Shown piece by piece: positions 39,264 through 49,438 of a stretch of DNA of 64,000 nucleotides. Both the position numbers and the translations under genes were made by a program. The notes below the pieces were generated by a model, which was given only the letters and a program-made list of their open reading frames with translations, did no database searches and was not told the DNA's origin. Position 1 is the first letter of the stretch. The number at the start of each line of letters is the position of its first letter. The stretch is from Oceanobacillus chungangensis (GTDB lineage Bacteria > Bacillota > Bacilli > Bacillales > Amphibacillaceae), in assembly GCF_003369565.1 (NCBI RefSeq), contig NZ_PIOD01000002.1:124001-188000 (forward strand), written 5' to 3'.

Positions 39264-39330
39264 TCCTTTACTAGTAAATTAATGCTGTTTCAAAATGTAC
39301 TTATGAATAGTGATGAAAATGGGTTTGCAG

Positions 39331-39461
39331 GCCAGTCGCTCCGAAAATACACTACGCTTTCCGCTGGGGGGCTGGTGAGCCTTCTTGTACTGTCGCCCTT
39401 CGAAGACTCAACTAGGCCTTTCCTCCCGCAGGAATTGAGCGCTTGCTAGCGTTTTTCTGGC
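39331..39461 (-). repeat. Dispersed repeat family A, reverse copy
   Basis: CGCTCCGAAAATACACTACG, CTTTCCGCTGGGGGGCTGGT, GAGCCTTCTTG and AGGCCTTTCCTCCCGCAGGA: the family in reverse complement. It takes part of the 611-bp gap upstream of hemA; 39470-39770 is AT-rich without signals I can name. Confidence 0.7.
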
Positions 39462-39778
39462 CTGTCATATGATAAATTGAATGTATTCCCAAGTGGCAGT
39501 CGCACTAGAGTGTTGGAGTGTCCTTAACAAAAATCATCATTGAAAATAATTCACACTTAATATATAAATATAAACTAAAAATAGGAATTAGCTCAAAATA
39601 AAATTTACAAATATTTAATTGCAAACAAGCTGAGACTTTTTTACATCTAGACTGCATTTCTTGCTTAACCATTTGTTGTATGATAAAGTACAAACGTATC
39701 ATATACTATACGTTCTATCTTATCATGTTGTTTCAAATCTTGTTCACATTTTAAGTCATATTTTATCGAATTACATGG

Positions 39779-39784
39779 TATAAT
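39779..39784 (+). promoter_or_regulatory. Candidate -10 element of the hem operon
   Basis: TATAAT in ATGGTATAATATAAAGG. No good -35 lies 16-18 bp upstream, so this is tentative. Confidence 0.35.
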
Positions 39785-39818
39785 ATAAAGGAATTACATT
39801 TTACTATAAGATATTAAA

Positions 39819-39833
39819 TAATAATTATTATAA
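39819..39833. promoter_or_regulatory. PerR-box-like operator upstream of hemA
   Basis: TAATAATTATTATAA matches the Per box TTATAATnATTATAA at all but position 2. It lies 42 bp before the hemA start. PerR represses the hemAXCDBL operon in B. subtilis (established), so peroxide-responsive control here is a reasonable inference. Confidence 0.65.
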
Positions 39834-39874
39834 ATAAGTTCGAAAGATGTTTTACATTATATGGGGGTAGGAAA

Positions 39875-41248
39875 TTGCATATTCTTAAAGTTGGATTTAA
39901 CTACAAAACAGCTCCTGTAGAAATTAGGGAGAAGCTTACTTTTCAGGAATCTTCTCTTATGGATGCAATGATTGAATTAAAAAACCAAAAAAGTATTTTG
40001 GAGAACGTTATAGTATCAACATGTAATCGTACGGAAGTCTATGCAGTCGTTGATCAACTTCATACCGGAAGATATTATATTAAAAACTTCTTAGCAGAAT
40101 GGTTTAACCTTGATAAAGAGGAGTTTTCTGCTTATTTGCGAATCACTGAGGATGATGGTGCAATGGAGCATCTTTTCAGGGTATCAACAGGACTCGACTC
40201 GATGGTTCTTGGTGAAACCCAAATTCTTGGACAAGTAAGACAAGCATTTTTAACATCTCAACAGGCGAAAGCTACTGGTACCGTTTTCAATGAGCTATTT
40301 AAACAAGCAATTACATTTGGCAAACGCGCCCATAGTGAAACGGCTATTGGTGAACAAGCCGTATCGATTAGCTACGCGGCAGTTGAACTAGCGAAGAAGA
40401 TCTTTGGTGACCTTAAGAACAAACATGTTGCCATTCTTGGTGCAGGGAAAATGGGTGAGCTCTCTGCGAAGAATTTGCATGGATCTGGTGCAACGGATAT
40501 CACCGTCGTTAATCGAACTTTACAGAAGGCGGAGGAACTAGCCGAGAAATTTGCTGCAAAGGCAGCGTCGTTTGAACAATTACTAGAGATTCTGACTACT
40601 ACAGATATATTGATTAGTTCAACTGGGTCAGATTCACTCGTACTGAGAAAAGAAATGCTCCTGTCTATCCAGAAGGAAAGAAAAGGAAGACCATTATTCC
40701 TTGTTGATATTGCTGTTCCAAGAGATATTGATCCAGCGATCAGCGAAATGGACAATGTTTTCTTGTATGATATTGATGACCTGCAGCATATAGTTGATAC
40801 TAATTTGGAAGCAAGAAGGACTGCTGCAACACAAATTGAACTAATGGTTGAAGAAGAAATCGTTACATTTAAAGAATGGTTAAAAACATTAGGAGTTGTC
40901 CCAGTGATTGCTGCATTGCGCGAGAAAGCACAATCTATTCAGGAAGAAACGATGCGGAGCATTGAACGGAAAATGCCTGATCTTACAACAAGAGAGAGAA
41001 AGGTTCTTAACAAACATACGAAAAGTATAATCAATCAATTACTTAAAGAACCAATTACCCAAGCAAAAGAATTAGCAGGAAAAGAGAATGCGGCAGCTTC
41101 CTTACAATTATTTGTTGATATATTTGGAATTAAAGATGAAGTAAAATCAAATTTTGAAAAACAGTCAAGTAATAACCAGTCAATATTATCTTTAACATCA
41201 GAAAAGAAGATTGCCTTTCCTCAAGTTGAAAACATCCAAACTACTTAA
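39875..41248 (+). CDS. hemA: Glutamyl-tRNA reductase
   Basis: First committed enzyme of the C5 haem pathway, giving glutamate-1-semialdehyde. It has 457 residues. Catalytic Cys50 lies in [12 protein letters not shown]. The NADPH domain shows [16 protein letters not shown] and TVVNRT, and the C-terminal dimerisation helix follows. The TTG start after GGGGGTAGG gives [20 protein letters not shown], the family N-terminus. First gene of hemAXCDBL. Confidence 0.97.
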   Translation: MHILKVGFNYKTAPVEIREKLTFQESSLMDAMIELKNQKSILENVIVSTCNRTEVYAVVDQLHTGRYYIKNFLAEWFNLDKEEFSAYLRITEDDGAMEHLFRVSTGLDSMVLGETQILGQVRQAFLTSQQAKATGTVFNELFKQAITFGKRAHSETAIGEQAVSISYAAVELAKKIFGDLKNKHVAILGAGKMGELSAKNLHGSGATDITVVNRTLQKAEELAEKFAAKAASFEQLLEILTTTDILISSTGSDSLVLRKEMLLSIQKERKGRPLFLVDIAVPRDIDPAISEMDNVFLYDIDDLQHIVDTNLEARRTAATQIELMVEEEIVTFKEWLKTLGVVPVIAALREKAQSIQEETMRSIERKMPDLTTRERKVLNKHTKSIINQLLKEPITQAKELAGKENAAASLQLFVDIFGIKDEVKSNFEKQSSNNQSILSLTSEKKIAFPQVENIQTT

Positions 41249-41262
41249 GGAAGGAATAATAT

Positions 41263-42081
41263 ATGGTAGAAACTAGAGAGTTTTATGAAATCATACTTAT
41301 TATCTATGCATTGAGTGTCATCGGTTATTTTATAGATTTTATTCATGACAACCAGAGAGCAAATAAAATCGCTTTCTGGTTGATTGGTATCGTTTGGGCT
41401 ATACAAAGCCTTTTTTTAATTTATCAATTGTTCATTGCTCACAGCTTTCCAATTACTAGCTTTCTTGATAGCTTATTCTTTTATTCGTGGGTACTGATTA
41501 CACTATCGTTAATCATCAATCGATTATTCCCTGTTAATTTTATTGTGTTTTTTATTCATGTTTTTAGTTTTTTTATTTTACTGCTTAGCTTTTCAGCAAC
41601 TGGACCTGTAAATTCTGCGTTTACTGAGAGACCATTTGCTGATGAATTACTAGCGGCACATATCACGCTAGCAATTGTTTCATATGGTTTTTTTACAATT
41701 GGGTTTTTATTTTCTTTAATGTACTTAATTCAATATCGTTTCTTAAAAGCGAAGAAAGGTTTAAACTGGATGTGGCGTTTTGGTGATTTGAATCAATTGG
41801 ACCGATATGCCTTCATTACCGTAACAATTGCTGTACCATTATTGTTGCTTGCAATAATTCTAGGGGTTGTATGGGCCTATATATCAGCATCAACCTTTTA
41901 TTGGATTGACATGAAAACAATTGGTTCTATACTAGTGTTAGTTGTCTACATTTTTTATCTTGTATTACGGGTTGTGAAAGGATATCAGGGGAAATTTTTA
42001 TCACTCTATAATACATCTGCTTTCTTCGTATTAATAATTAACTTCTTTTTATTTAGCACATTATCTAATTTTCATTTCTAG
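41263..42081 (+). CDS. hemX: HemX, membrane protein of the CcmC/cytochrome c assembly type
   Basis: A 272-residue protein with about eight membrane helices. It has a family-like region around [20 protein letters not shown] (conserved His) and [21 protein letters not shown], typical of cytochrome c assembly proteins. In B. subtilis HemX lowers HemA level. It sits between hemA (14-nt gap) and hemC (11-nt gap). Confidence 0.92.
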   Translation: MVETREFYEIILIIYALSVIGYFIDFIHDNQRANKIAFWLIGIVWAIQSLFLIYQLFIAHSFPITSFLDSLFFYSWVLITLSLIINRLFPVNFIVFFIHVFSFFILLLSFSATGPVNSAFTERPFADELLAAHITLAIVSYGFFTIGFLFSLMYLIQYRFLKAKKGLNWMWRFGDLNQLDRYAFITVTIAVPLLLLAIILGVVWAYISASTFYWIDMKTIGSILVLVVYIFYLVLRVVKGYQGKFLSLYNTSAFFVLIINFFLFSTLSNFHF

Positions 42082-42092
42082 GAGGAAATACA

Positions 42093-43022
42093 TTGCGAAA
42101 AATAATCGTTGGTTCTAGACAAAGTAATTTGGCTTTAACACAAACTAATTGGGTTATCGACCAATTAAAGCAAGCAGGCGTACAAAATGATTTTGAAGTA
42201 AAGAAAATCGTGACAAAAGGGGACAGAATTTTAGATGTTACCCTATCTAAAGTTGGTGGAAAAGGCTTATTTGTTAAGGAAATTGAGCAAGCAATGTACG
42301 ATAAAACCATCGATTTTGCAGTACATAGTATGAAGGATATGCCATCTGAGCTTCCAGAAGGACTAGTAATTAGCTCTATTCCAGTTCGAGAAGATCACCG
42401 GGATGCCTATATTGCGAAAGAGAATCGCTTATTAAAAGACCTTCCTTCAGGCGCAATTATTGGCACAAGTAGTTTGAGACGTGCGGCACAGTTACTTGCA
42501 GAGCGTCCAGATATTTCAATTAAATGGATTCGCGGCAATATCGAAACAAGAATCCGTAAGTTGCACGAAGAAGATTATGATGCAATTATTCTTGCAGTAT
42601 CTGGATTAAAGCGAGTAGGATTAAGTGAGGAACTAATAACGGAATACCTTGAACCTGAATTAGTTGTCCCAGCTGTTGGACAAGGTGCATTGGCAATCGA
42701 ATGTCGTGAAGATGACATAGAAATCCGAGAAATTTTAGCAAAAATTAATGATGAATGGACAACGAAGACAGTTACAGCAGAAAGAACCTTCCTTCGTTTA
42801 CTTGAAGGTGGTTGTCAAGTACCAATTGGTGGTTATGCATATTTGGAAAAAGATGAAATTGTCCTAACCGCATTAGTTGGAACACCAGATGGAAAGACAA
42901 TCTTGAAGGAGGTTGTCCGTGGGACTGATGCTGCAACAATTGGTAAACTAGCTGCAACGAAATTAATTGACCAAGGGGCAAAACAAATTGTAGAAGAAGT
43001 GAAAGCCGAGCTTGATCAATAA
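42093..43022 (+). CDS. hemC: Porphobilinogen deaminase (hydroxymethylbilane synthase)
   Basis: Polymerises four porphobilinogen units on a dipyrromethane cofactor. It has 309 residues. The cofactor Cys is Cys241 in [13 protein letters not shown]. The N-terminal [17 protein letters not shown] and the [12 protein letters not shown] arginine cluster bind substrate acids. The TTG start follows TAGGAGGAA. The stop overlaps the hemD start (TAATG). Confidence 0.97.
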   Translation: MRKIIVGSRQSNLALTQTNWVIDQLKQAGVQNDFEVKKIVTKGDRILDVTLSKVGGKGLFVKEIEQAMYDKTIDFAVHSMKDMPSELPEGLVISSIPVREDHRDAYIAKENRLLKDLPSGAIIGTSSLRRAAQLLAERPDISIKWIRGNIETRIRKLHEEDYDAIILAVSGLKRVGLSEELITEYLEPELVVPAVGQGALAIECREDDIEIREILAKINDEWTTKTVTAERTFLRLLEGGCQVPIGGYAYLEKDEIVLTALVGTPDGKTILKEVVRGTDAATIGKLAATKLIDQGAKQIVEEVKAELDQ

Positions 43023-43780
43023 TGGCAATATCCCTTCAAAATAAGAAAATCGTTATCACTAGAGAAGCGGGACAAGCGAAATTATTTTCTGAAAAGATCT
43101 TAAAACATGGTGGGATACCAATTGAAATGCCGCTGTTGAAGATTTCTGTTAAGGATCACATTGAAAATGCAAATATACTTCGTAATCTAGCGACATTTGA
43201 ATGGATTTTCTTTACAAGTGCTAACGGTGTGTCTGCCTTTTTCACATTAGCATCACGCTACGAAGTGGATTTAGAGAAGCTGCATGCGAAAAAGTTTGCA
43301 GTTGTTGGGCATAAAACAGAGGATGTGTTAAACACATACGGTTTTACCGCTGATTTTATTCCGACAGTCTATAATGCAGAGACGATGGCAAGTGAATTTT
43401 TAGCTGCTGTAGGGACGGTTGATTCTATTCTTTTAGTTCGGGGGAATCGTTCATTGGCTATTCTGCCAACAGCGTTTTCTGAAAATGACGTAATATATGC
43501 TGGGATGGAAGTATATGAAACCGTCTTTAATGAGGATATTAAAAAAGCATTGAATCAGCTTTTAACAGAAGATGATTATGATTTTATTACTTTCACTAGT
43601 CCATCATGTATCGAAGCATATCATGAAATGGCTAAGGAAAAGGTGCAACAAAAATGCGTTTGTATTGGCACAACGACAGAAAGAAGAGCAATTGAACTTG
43701 GTTTTACCGATATTTTGACAGCGGAAGAATTTACAATTGATGGCATGATTGAAGCCATGAGTAATTATCTTAGGACTTAA
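43022..43780 (+). CDS. hemD: Uroporphyrinogen-III synthase
   Basis: Cyclises hydroxymethylbilane with ring-D inversion. It has 252 residues in two alpha/beta domains. Recognisable segments: IVITREAGQAKLFSEKI, WIFFTSANGVSAFF, AVVGHKTEDVLNTYGF and DFITFTSPSCIEAYHEM. The primary sequence is weakly conserved in this family, but the position and 1-nt overlap with hemC settle the call. Confidence 0.94.
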   Translation: MAISLQNKKIVITREAGQAKLFSEKILKHGGIPIEMPLLKISVKDHIENANILRNLATFEWIFFTSANGVSAFFTLASRYEVDLEKLHAKKFAVVGHKTEDVLNTYGFTADFIPTVYNAETMASEFLAAVGTVDSILLVRGNRSLAILPTAFSENDVIYAGMEVYETVFNEDIKKALNQLLTEDDYDFITFTSPSCIEAYHEMAKEKVQQKCVCIGTTTERRAIELGFTDILTAEEFTIDGMIEAMSNYLRT

Positions 43781-43788
43781 AAAAGAAT

Positions 43789-43837
43789 TAACTAAGTGTG
43801 ATACCGAAAGACTTGGTTAAACCTTAGTTTTCTAACC
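43789..43837 (+). repeat. Dispersed repeat family B inside the hem operon
   Basis: TAACTAAGTGTGATACCGAA, AGACTTGGTTAAACCTTAGT and TTTCTAA fill the 80-nt hemD-hemB gap. Because the gap lies within an operon, the element must be transcribed there unless hemB has its own promoter. Confidence 0.65.
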
Positions 43838-43860
43838 AGAAATGAAAAGGAGTAATAAAA

Positions 43861-44847
43861 ATGGCAAAAGAAATAGCATTTAAACGACATAGACGATTAA
43901 GATCCTCCAGTGCAATGCGATCTTTAGTACGGGAAAACCATTTGCGTGTCGATGATTTTATATATCCAATGTTTGTGATTGAAGGGGAGAATGTAAAAAA
44001 CGAAATCCCTTCTATGCCTGGAGTTTACCAATTATCTTTAGATCTGTTGCTTGATGAAGTTCGTGAGGCTTATGATCTTGGCATTAAAGCAATCATGTTC
44101 TTCGGAGTTATTACGGCAAAGGATGAAATCGGCACAGGTGCATTTATTGATGATGGGATTGTCCAATCTGCAACAAGATTAGTCAAGGATACATTCCCTG
44201 ATATGTTAATTGTCGCTGATACTTGTCTTTGTGAATACACATCACATGGGCATTGTGGTTTGATTCACAATCATGATGTCGCGAATGATGAGTCGTTAGA
44301 GTTGTTAGCAAAAACAGCAGTTTCTCAAGCAAAAGCAGGTGCAGATATTATTGCACCATCCAATATGATGGATGGATTTGTCGCTTATATTCGTTCGGCT
44401 CTTGATGAAGCAGGATTTACGAATATTCCAATCATGTCCTATGCGGTTAAATATTCTTCTGCATTTTATGGTCCTTTCCGTGATGCAGCTGATAGTGCAC
44501 CACAATTTGGTAATCGCAAGACGTACCAAATGGACCCTGCAAATCGGTTAGAAGCACTTCGAGAAGCTGAATCTGATATAGAAGAGGGTGCAGATTTTAT
44601 CATGGTGAAACCTGCTCTATCTTATCTTGATGTAGTCCGTGATGTACGAAATAATTGTAATGTTCCCGTAGTTGCTTATAATGTAAGTGGAGAATACTCT
44701 ATGGTAAAAGCAGCAGCACAAAATGATTGGATTGATGAACAATCAATTGTAATGGAAATGCTGACATCTATGAAGCGTGCAGGGGCAGATATTATTTTAA
44801 CTTATTTTGCGAAGGATGTTGCAAAGTGGTTGAAGGAAGAACAATAG
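43861..44847 (+). CDS. hemB: Delta-aminolevulinic acid dehydratase (porphobilinogen synthase)
   Basis: Condenses two aminolevulinates, 328 residues. The Schiff-base lysines are Lys197 ([16 protein letters not shown]) and Lys250 ([12 protein letters not shown]). The zinc-site cysteines are in [16 protein letters not shown], so it is a Zn-dependent type. AAAAGGAG precedes the start. Confidence 0.97.
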   Translation: MAKEIAFKRHRRLRSSSAMRSLVRENHLRVDDFIYPMFVIEGENVKNEIPSMPGVYQLSLDLLLDEVREAYDLGIKAIMFFGVITAKDEIGTGAFIDDGIVQSATRLVKDTFPDMLIVADTCLCEYTSHGHCGLIHNHDVANDESLELLAKTAVSQAKAGADIIAPSNMMDGFVAYIRSALDEAGFTNIPIMSYAVKYSSAFYGPFRDAADSAPQFGNRKTYQMDPANRLEALREAESDIEEGADFIMVKPALSYLDVVRDVRNNCNVPVVAYNVSGEYSMVKAAAQNDWIDEQSIVMEMLTSMKRAGADIILTYFAKDVAKWLKEEQ

Positions 44848-44865
44848 GATAAGAGGTGGGTAAGA

Positions 44866-46155
44866 ATGAAACAATTTAATCATTCAATAGATGCTTATAA
44901 AGAAGCGATTGATCTAATGCCAGGCGGGGTTAATTCACCAGTACGAGCATTTAAATCAGTCGGCATGTCGCCGATTTTCATGGAATCTGGGAAGGGTTCT
45001 AAAATAAAAGATATTGATGGCAACGAATATATTGATTATGTGCTTAGCTGGGGACCACTTATTTTAGGTCATGCAAATGAACATGTCGTTACAAAACTGA
45101 AAGAAACTGTCGAAAAAGGGACAAGCTTTGGTGCAGGTACTTTACAGGAAAATAAACTTGCGAAATTAGTAATTGACCGTGTCCCATCAATTGAAATGGT
45201 AAGAATGGTTAACTCGGGAACAGAAGCAACAATGAGTGCGATTCGCTTAGCGAGAGGATATACAGGAAGAGATATTATTTTAAAATTCGAAGGAAGCTAT
45301 CATGGTCATGGTGATTCCTTATTAATTAAAGCAGGTTCTGGAATTGCTACACTAGGTTTACCTGATAGCCCAGGTGTTCCTAAAGCAATTGCCCAAAACA
45401 CCATTACGGTCCCATATAATGATCCAGAAAGCCTTCGCGTAGCATTTGAAAAATATGGCAAGGAGATTGCTGCCGTCATTGCCGAGCCTGTTTGTGGAAA
45501 TATGGGTGTCATTCCACCACAAGATAACTTCTTACAGGAAGTACGGAAAATTACCGAAGAACATGGAACATTACTTATTTTTGATGAAGTAATGACAGGC
45601 TTCCGTGTTGGTTATTATTCTGCGCAAGGTTACTATGATGTGACACCAGATTTAACTTGTTTAGGAAAAGTCATCGGTGGGGGACTTCCAGTAGGCGCAT
45701 TCGGTGGGAAACGTGAAATTATGGAAAACATTGCTCCTGCAGGGACAATCTATCAAGCAGGGACATTATCAGGAAATCCGCTAGCAATGACTGCCGGGTA
45801 TGAAACATTAGCAGCTCTAGATGAAGATGCATATGAAGCAATCAATCAAAAAGTAGATAAATTAGTAGCTGGCTACAAGCAGGCAGCAGCCGATTTTGAT
45901 ATACAACTGCATGTAAATAGAGCAGGCTCAATGGTTGGTGTATTCTTTACAAATGAAAAAGTTATCAATTTTGAAACAGCAAAATCTTCAAACCTTGACT
46001 ATTTCTCACAATACTATCGTGCAATGATTGAAGAAGGTATTTTCCTACCACCTTCACAGTTTGAAGGCCTATTTCTATCCACTGCACATACCGACGAAGA
46101 TATCGAAAAAACAATCCAAGCAGTACGATCGGCATTCAGCAAAATTGAAAAATAA
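44866..46155 (+). CDS. hemL: Glutamate-1-semialdehyde 2,1-aminomutase
   Basis: PLP enzyme making 5-aminolevulinate, with 429 residues. The PLP lysine is Lys268 in [16 protein letters not shown]. Other features are [18 protein letters not shown], the Asp of [12 protein letters not shown], and the N-terminal [16 protein letters not shown]. Last gene of the hem operon, followed by a terminator. Confidence 0.97.
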   Translation: MKQFNHSIDAYKEAIDLMPGGVNSPVRAFKSVGMSPIFMESGKGSKIKDIDGNEYIDYVLSWGPLILGHANEHVVTKLKETVEKGTSFGAGTLQENKLAKLVIDRVPSIEMVRMVNSGTEATMSAIRLARGYTGRDIILKFEGSYHGHGDSLLIKAGSGIATLGLPDSPGVPKAIAQNTITVPYNDPESLRVAFEKYGKEIAAVIAEPVCGNMGVIPPQDNFLQEVRKITEEHGTLLIFDEVMTGFRVGYYSAQGYYDVTPDLTCLGKVIGGGLPVGAFGGKREIMENIAPAGTIYQAGTLSGNPLAMTAGYETLAALDEDAYEAINQKVDKLVAGYKQAAADFDIQLHVNRAGSMVGVFFTNEKVINFETAKSSNLDYFSQYYRAMIEEGIFLPPSQFEGLFLSTAHTDEDIEKTIQAVRSAFSKIEK

Positions 46156-46165
46156 TCAAAAAATT

Positions 46166-46202
46166 AGAGAGCTATTCCATATTAGGAATAGCTCTTTTGG
46201 TA
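46166..46202 (+). terminator. hem operon terminator
   Basis: AGAGCTATTCC pairs with GGAATAGCTCT around ATATTA, followed by TTTGGTATT. Confidence 0.85.
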
Positions 46203-46390
46203 TTAGAAAATATTCAAGATAATATTGGAAGATAGCTGTGTAGTTATAAAACTACGAATAAGTTACGATTGTATCTTAGAATCAATGTAGTCGCTGTAAA
46301 TTACATATGAGTTTCAAGTACGTTGCAATAATCAACGTAGATAGTTTGTGGGTTTGCCATTCATTTGTTTTTAGATTCTACTCTATTTTC

Positions 46391-46532
46391 AGCAGAAGAA
46401 ATACACAAAGACTCCTCGAAAATAAAGAGCAATTTGTCTAATTGCGATGTAACGCTGCCGAAGCCTTCCTTGTCCTGCGGGAAGAAGGCTCACCAGCTCG
46501 TCTAAGGTGCGCGTAGTGTATTTCTGGAGCGA
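46391..46532 (+). repeat. Dispersed repeat family A, full copy
   Basis: Closest partner of the 2168-2311 copy: AGACTCCTCGAAAATAAAG, TGATGTAACGCTG-like GCGATGTAACGCTGCCGAAG, CTTGTCCTGCGGGA and GCTCACCAGC are shared. It ends GCGTAGTGTATTTCTGGAGC. It is in the 593-bp hemL-spoVID gap. A possible weak family B remnant (AAACCTCAGTTTCTAAGC) follows near 46650. Confidence 0.75.
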
Positions 46533-46748
46533 CGGCCAAGGAAGCAAATATCATCCTAAGCCAGTTTGCAGTTTATATAAAGTACGATAGTCCCCCGTAA
46601 TGAACCTAACTAATATAAAACCTCAGTTTTCACTTAAAGACTAGGAGAAACCTCAGTTTCTAAGCATATCTCAAAAATATCCTTCATATAGATAATTAAG
46701 ACATATCGAGCATATTAGCAAGCTGTATGCCGGAAAGGAGGAAATCAG

Positions 46749-48038
46749 TTGACTACTGATTCATCAGTATTTACTTTTGAATTAAATGAGTCCTTGTTTT
46801 TTGAAAAAGGGCAGGAAGTTGCAGAGCTTAGAGGAATCTCTTTAGATCCTGAAATTTCGATTGAAGCCTATTCTGAATATATTTCGATAAAAGGGGTAAT
46901 TGAACTAAGCGGGGACTATGTTAGGATTGTTTCGGAGGAGGAAGAGCCAGGAGAATCATGGCTAAACTTTGATAATTTACATGTGAAACGATATATAGAA
47001 AAAGTGATAAATGTTGATGATGAAATATCAGAATTTACACATCGTTTTCCAATTGAAATTTCCGTGCCAACTTATCGTGTTAATGATTTTAATGATGTGA
47101 CAGTTAGTATTGAAGCGTTTGATTATGAAATTCCCGAGGAAAGCCAGTTGAAGCTTTATTCCACAATTGCGATCCATGGTATCAATCGCGAGGTCGATCA
47201 TCCTCAGTTATTTGAAGACGAGGTGGATTCAGACGAGGCTGATGAAGAACGAATAGAGCGAGAATTGGAAGACACGTTTCAATTTGAAATTAAGAAAAGG
47301 CAAAATCTTGAAGCAGCAGATAAAGCTGATACGGCTCAATTAGAGCGAGAAACAGAAGATATGTCTCAAATTGAGAACAAAGAAAAACAAGAACCGGAGA
47401 TGGAAGAGGCAGAGGGAGAGGCTGCAGTTCAATTAGATCGAGAAACGGAAAGCACGACTCAAATTGAGAACAAGGAAAGACAAGAACCGAAGATGGAAGA
47501 GGCAGAGGGAGAGGCTGTAGTTCAATTATATCGAGAAACAGAAGGCACGATTCAAATTGAAAACAAGGAAAAACAAGAACTGGAAGCAGGAAATCAGGAA
47601 CATTCCCCTATTTTATCCGAATCACTAAAAGTAGATGAAGATGATGTTGGGAGAGTGAAAATAAAATCACAATCTTTTGCTGACTTTTTCGGAAAGATGG
47701 GTGATGTGGAACAGGAAGATATTGAAGATATAGAAGAAGAAATAGAAGAGGAAATAGATGATACCGATAATGATTGGCATGAAGAGCAAATTGAAGAAGA
47801 TAATTATGTAGATAGGGAAGTAGAGGATGTAAGTTATCTATCGGATGTTTTTCGTAACTCTGAAGAGAATAAATTTATTAAAATGCGACTTTGTATTGTA
47901 CAAAAAGAAGACACAATTGAAACTATCGCAGAACGATTCCATGTTAGTGCAATCCAACTAATTAAGCAAAATCAATTGGAAGATGATTTTGATGTGTCAG
48001 AAGGTCAATTATTATATATCCCGGCAGAGAAAAAATAA
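46749..48038 (+). CDS. spoVID: Spore coat morphogenesis protein SpoVID
   Basis: Spore surface protein that drives encasement of the forespore by coat proteins with SafA. It has 429 residues (B. subtilis protein is longer, about 575). The N-terminal SpoVID domain covers about 1-150 (FTFELNESLFFEKGQEV, then RFPIEISVP). A highly acidic Glu-rich middle carries a 31-residue tandem repeat (about residues 197-281). The C-terminal LysM domain (KEDTIETIAERFHVSAIQLI) covers about 380-427. The TTG start follows AAAGGAGGAAA. It is the first gene of a pair with ysxE. Confidence 0.93.
   Translation: MTTDSSVFTFELNESLFFEKGQEVAELRGISLDPEISIEAYSEYISIKGVIELSGDYVRIVSEEEEPGESWLNFDNLHVKRYIEKVINVDDEISEFTHRFPIEISVPTYRVNDFNDVTVSIEAFDYEIPEESQLKLYSTIAIHGINREVDHPQLFEDEVDSDEADEERIERELEDTFQFEIKKRQNLEAADKADTAQLERETEDMSQIENKEKQEPEMEEAEGEAAVQLDRETESTTQIENKERQEPKMEEAEGEAVVQLYRETEGTIQIENKEKQELEAGNQEHSPILSESLKVDEDDVGRVKIKSQSFADFFGKMGDVEQEDIEDIEEEIEEEIDDTDNDWHEEQIEEDNYVDREVEDVSYLSDVFRNSEENKFIKMRLCIVQKEDTIETIAERFHVSAIQLIKQNQLEDDFDVSEGQLLYIPAEKK
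47338..47592 (+). repeat. In-frame 93-bp tandem repeat inside spoVID
   Basis: Two full units and a partial third, starting at about 47338, 47431 and 47524. The units encode QL(E/D/Y)RETE-x-x-x-QIENKE(K/R)QEP-type segments of 31 residues, ending EGEAAV/EGEAVV. The nucleotide match is high, including AAGATGGAAGAGGCAGAGGG-like blocks, which suggests recent duplication. An older degenerate unit (ELEDTFQFEIKKRQNLE) precedes it. Confidence 0.85.
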
Positions 48039-48106
48039 CGAACAAAAGCAGAGCATTCAATAAAGTACCTTCAGTCAAACAGCAGACTCAAATTGTAAAT
48101 TGCAGC

Positions 48107-48133
48107 TACCCCTTGAAATTCGATCAAGGGGTA
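48107..48133 (+). other. Hairpin between spoVID and ysxE
   Basis: TACCCCTTG and CAAGGGGTA pair around AAATTCGAT. There is no T-tract, so it is more likely an mRNA processing or stability element than a terminator. Confidence 0.5.
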
Positions 48134-48161
48134 GAATCTATTTAAAATTGGTGGTGGAAAA

Positions 48162-49166
48162 ATGGATACGGTCAAGAGGGTTCTGCACGCATATGGTATT
48201 TATCCCGAAGAAATTCAAGAAGTAACAGCTCAATTATATCGAGTAAATGATGGTAAGCATACTTATGCATTAAAGAAGAGTTCCTTAACCGTCCAAACAA
48301 TATCACAATGGGAATATGTTTATAAGCAAGCAAACATATTACACTTAACTGCGATTGTACCGGTTTATTTAACAGTTGATGGAAATTTATTTATGGAATT
48401 AAATGAAATCTATTATTATTTATCTCCTTGGATCGATGAGTCGAATCAAGCAATGACCAAGCCATGGCTGGATAATGTACTAATAAATCTTGCTACTATT
48501 CACGAAAAAACGAAAAGAACCCAGTCCATCTCAACGGGAAATCTTAAAAAGAGTTTTACGAGCTATCAATCATATTGCGAGCAGGTGAAGAAGGATTTGC
48601 TGGACATAGTAATCGAATTTGAAAAAAGCAGATATATGGCACCATTTGAGCTTCAGGTTTGCACACAATATCGTGACCTGGAGTATGCTTTAAATGAATC
48701 GAATAAGCGGATTGATCAATTTATTGATTCAGATGATGCCGAATTTCTATGGAATACATCATTATGCCATCGCAGTTTAAATCATTCCCATCTACCTGGC
48801 TCTTTTATTATTAATTGGGAACGGGCGAATTATGAGAACGCGGTGAATGATTTGGTCAGCTTTTTTCATTATGAGGCTAGTAACTTTGATGGCCCCACTG
48901 AAAAGTTAATCGAATTATTTCCGACGTACAATGACATTTATCGTTTGAGTAAGCCAGAGCATCAATTGCTTAATATATATTTATTAGATCCAACAAATTA
49001 TACTAATCTTGTTAGTAACTATTTTCAAAAAACAACAAAATATTCGATGATCCATCAGGTTCAATCTCTGCAAAAGGAATATAGAAAACTAATATTTGGT
49101 TTGAAATGGTCAGCTTACATTGAAAAAGAGTTTGAAACAATCAGTTTTGAGGACCTTGGTAGTTAA
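48162..49166 (+). CDS. ysxE: Spore coat protein YsxE (CotS-like kinase fold)
   Basis: A 334-residue protein of the CotS/HSK aminoglycoside-phosphotransferase-like fold, found in the Bacillus spore coat. Pattern: YRVNDGKHTYALKKSSL resembles the ATP-site lysine region, YYLSPWIDESNQ is typical of CotS, and the LCHRSLNHSHLPGSFIINWE loop corresponds to the catalytic-loop area. True kinase activity is doubtful. GGTGGTGG precedes the ATG. The stop codon is part of a family B repeat. Confidence 0.9.
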   Translation: MDTVKRVLHAYGIYPEEIQEVTAQLYRVNDGKHTYALKKSSLTVQTISQWEYVYKQANILHLTAIVPVYLTVDGNLFMELNEIYYYLSPWIDESNQAMTKPWLDNVLINLATIHEKTKRTQSISTGNLKKSFTSYQSYCEQVKKDLLDIVIEFEKSRYMAPFELQVCTQYRDLEYALNESNKRIDQFIDSDDAEFLWNTSLCHRSLNHSHLPGSFIINWERANYENAVNDLVSFFHYEASNFDGPTEKLIELFPTYNDIYRLSKPEHQLLNIYLLDPTNYTNLVSNYFQKTTKYSMIHQVQSLQKEYRKLIFGLKWSAYIEKEFETISFEDLGS

Positions 49167-49245
49167 GAAATTATTATGACTTTATCCCTTCATAATTGCA
49201 ACTAGGGCTGTCACCGAAAGGCTTGGTGACAACCAAGGATTTTGT
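49157..49245 (+). repeat. Dispersed repeat family B overlapping the ysxE stop
   Basis: It begins GGTAGTTAAGAAAT within the last codons of ysxE (GGT AGT TAA encode Gly-Ser-stop) and continues CATAATTGCAACTAGGGCTG, TCACCGAAAGGCTTGGTGAC, AACCAAGG. The element therefore sets the ysxE C-terminus. Confidence 0.75.
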
Positions 49246-49249
49246 AAAG

Positions 49250-49438
49250 TTAAAACCACTCTAAATAAAATGCAATCAGTAAGCAGACTAATAATCCTAG
49301 TAAGATTAAATCAAAGGTAGTAACGAAAAATATCGTACGAACTAATTGGAAAATCAAGATTGGTAAAGTAATGCTTTCTAATATAAAAATACACCGTCTT
49401 GCCCAAGGTGGAAGTTTGTATCGGTAGTAGCGCCCCAT
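49250..49438 (-). CDS. Small membrane protein, 62 residues
   Basis: On the minus strand GGGAGGAT lies 5 nt before ATG. The product starts MGRYYRYKLPPWARRC and has two hydrophobic helices (about 16-38 and 41-60). The basic N-terminus predicts N-in topology. I do not recognise the family. It is convergent with ysxE and divergent from the valS leader. Confidence 0.7.
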   Translation of the reverse strand: MGRYYRYKLPPWARRCIFILESITLPILIFQLVRTIFFVTTFDLILLGLLVCLLIAFYLEWF

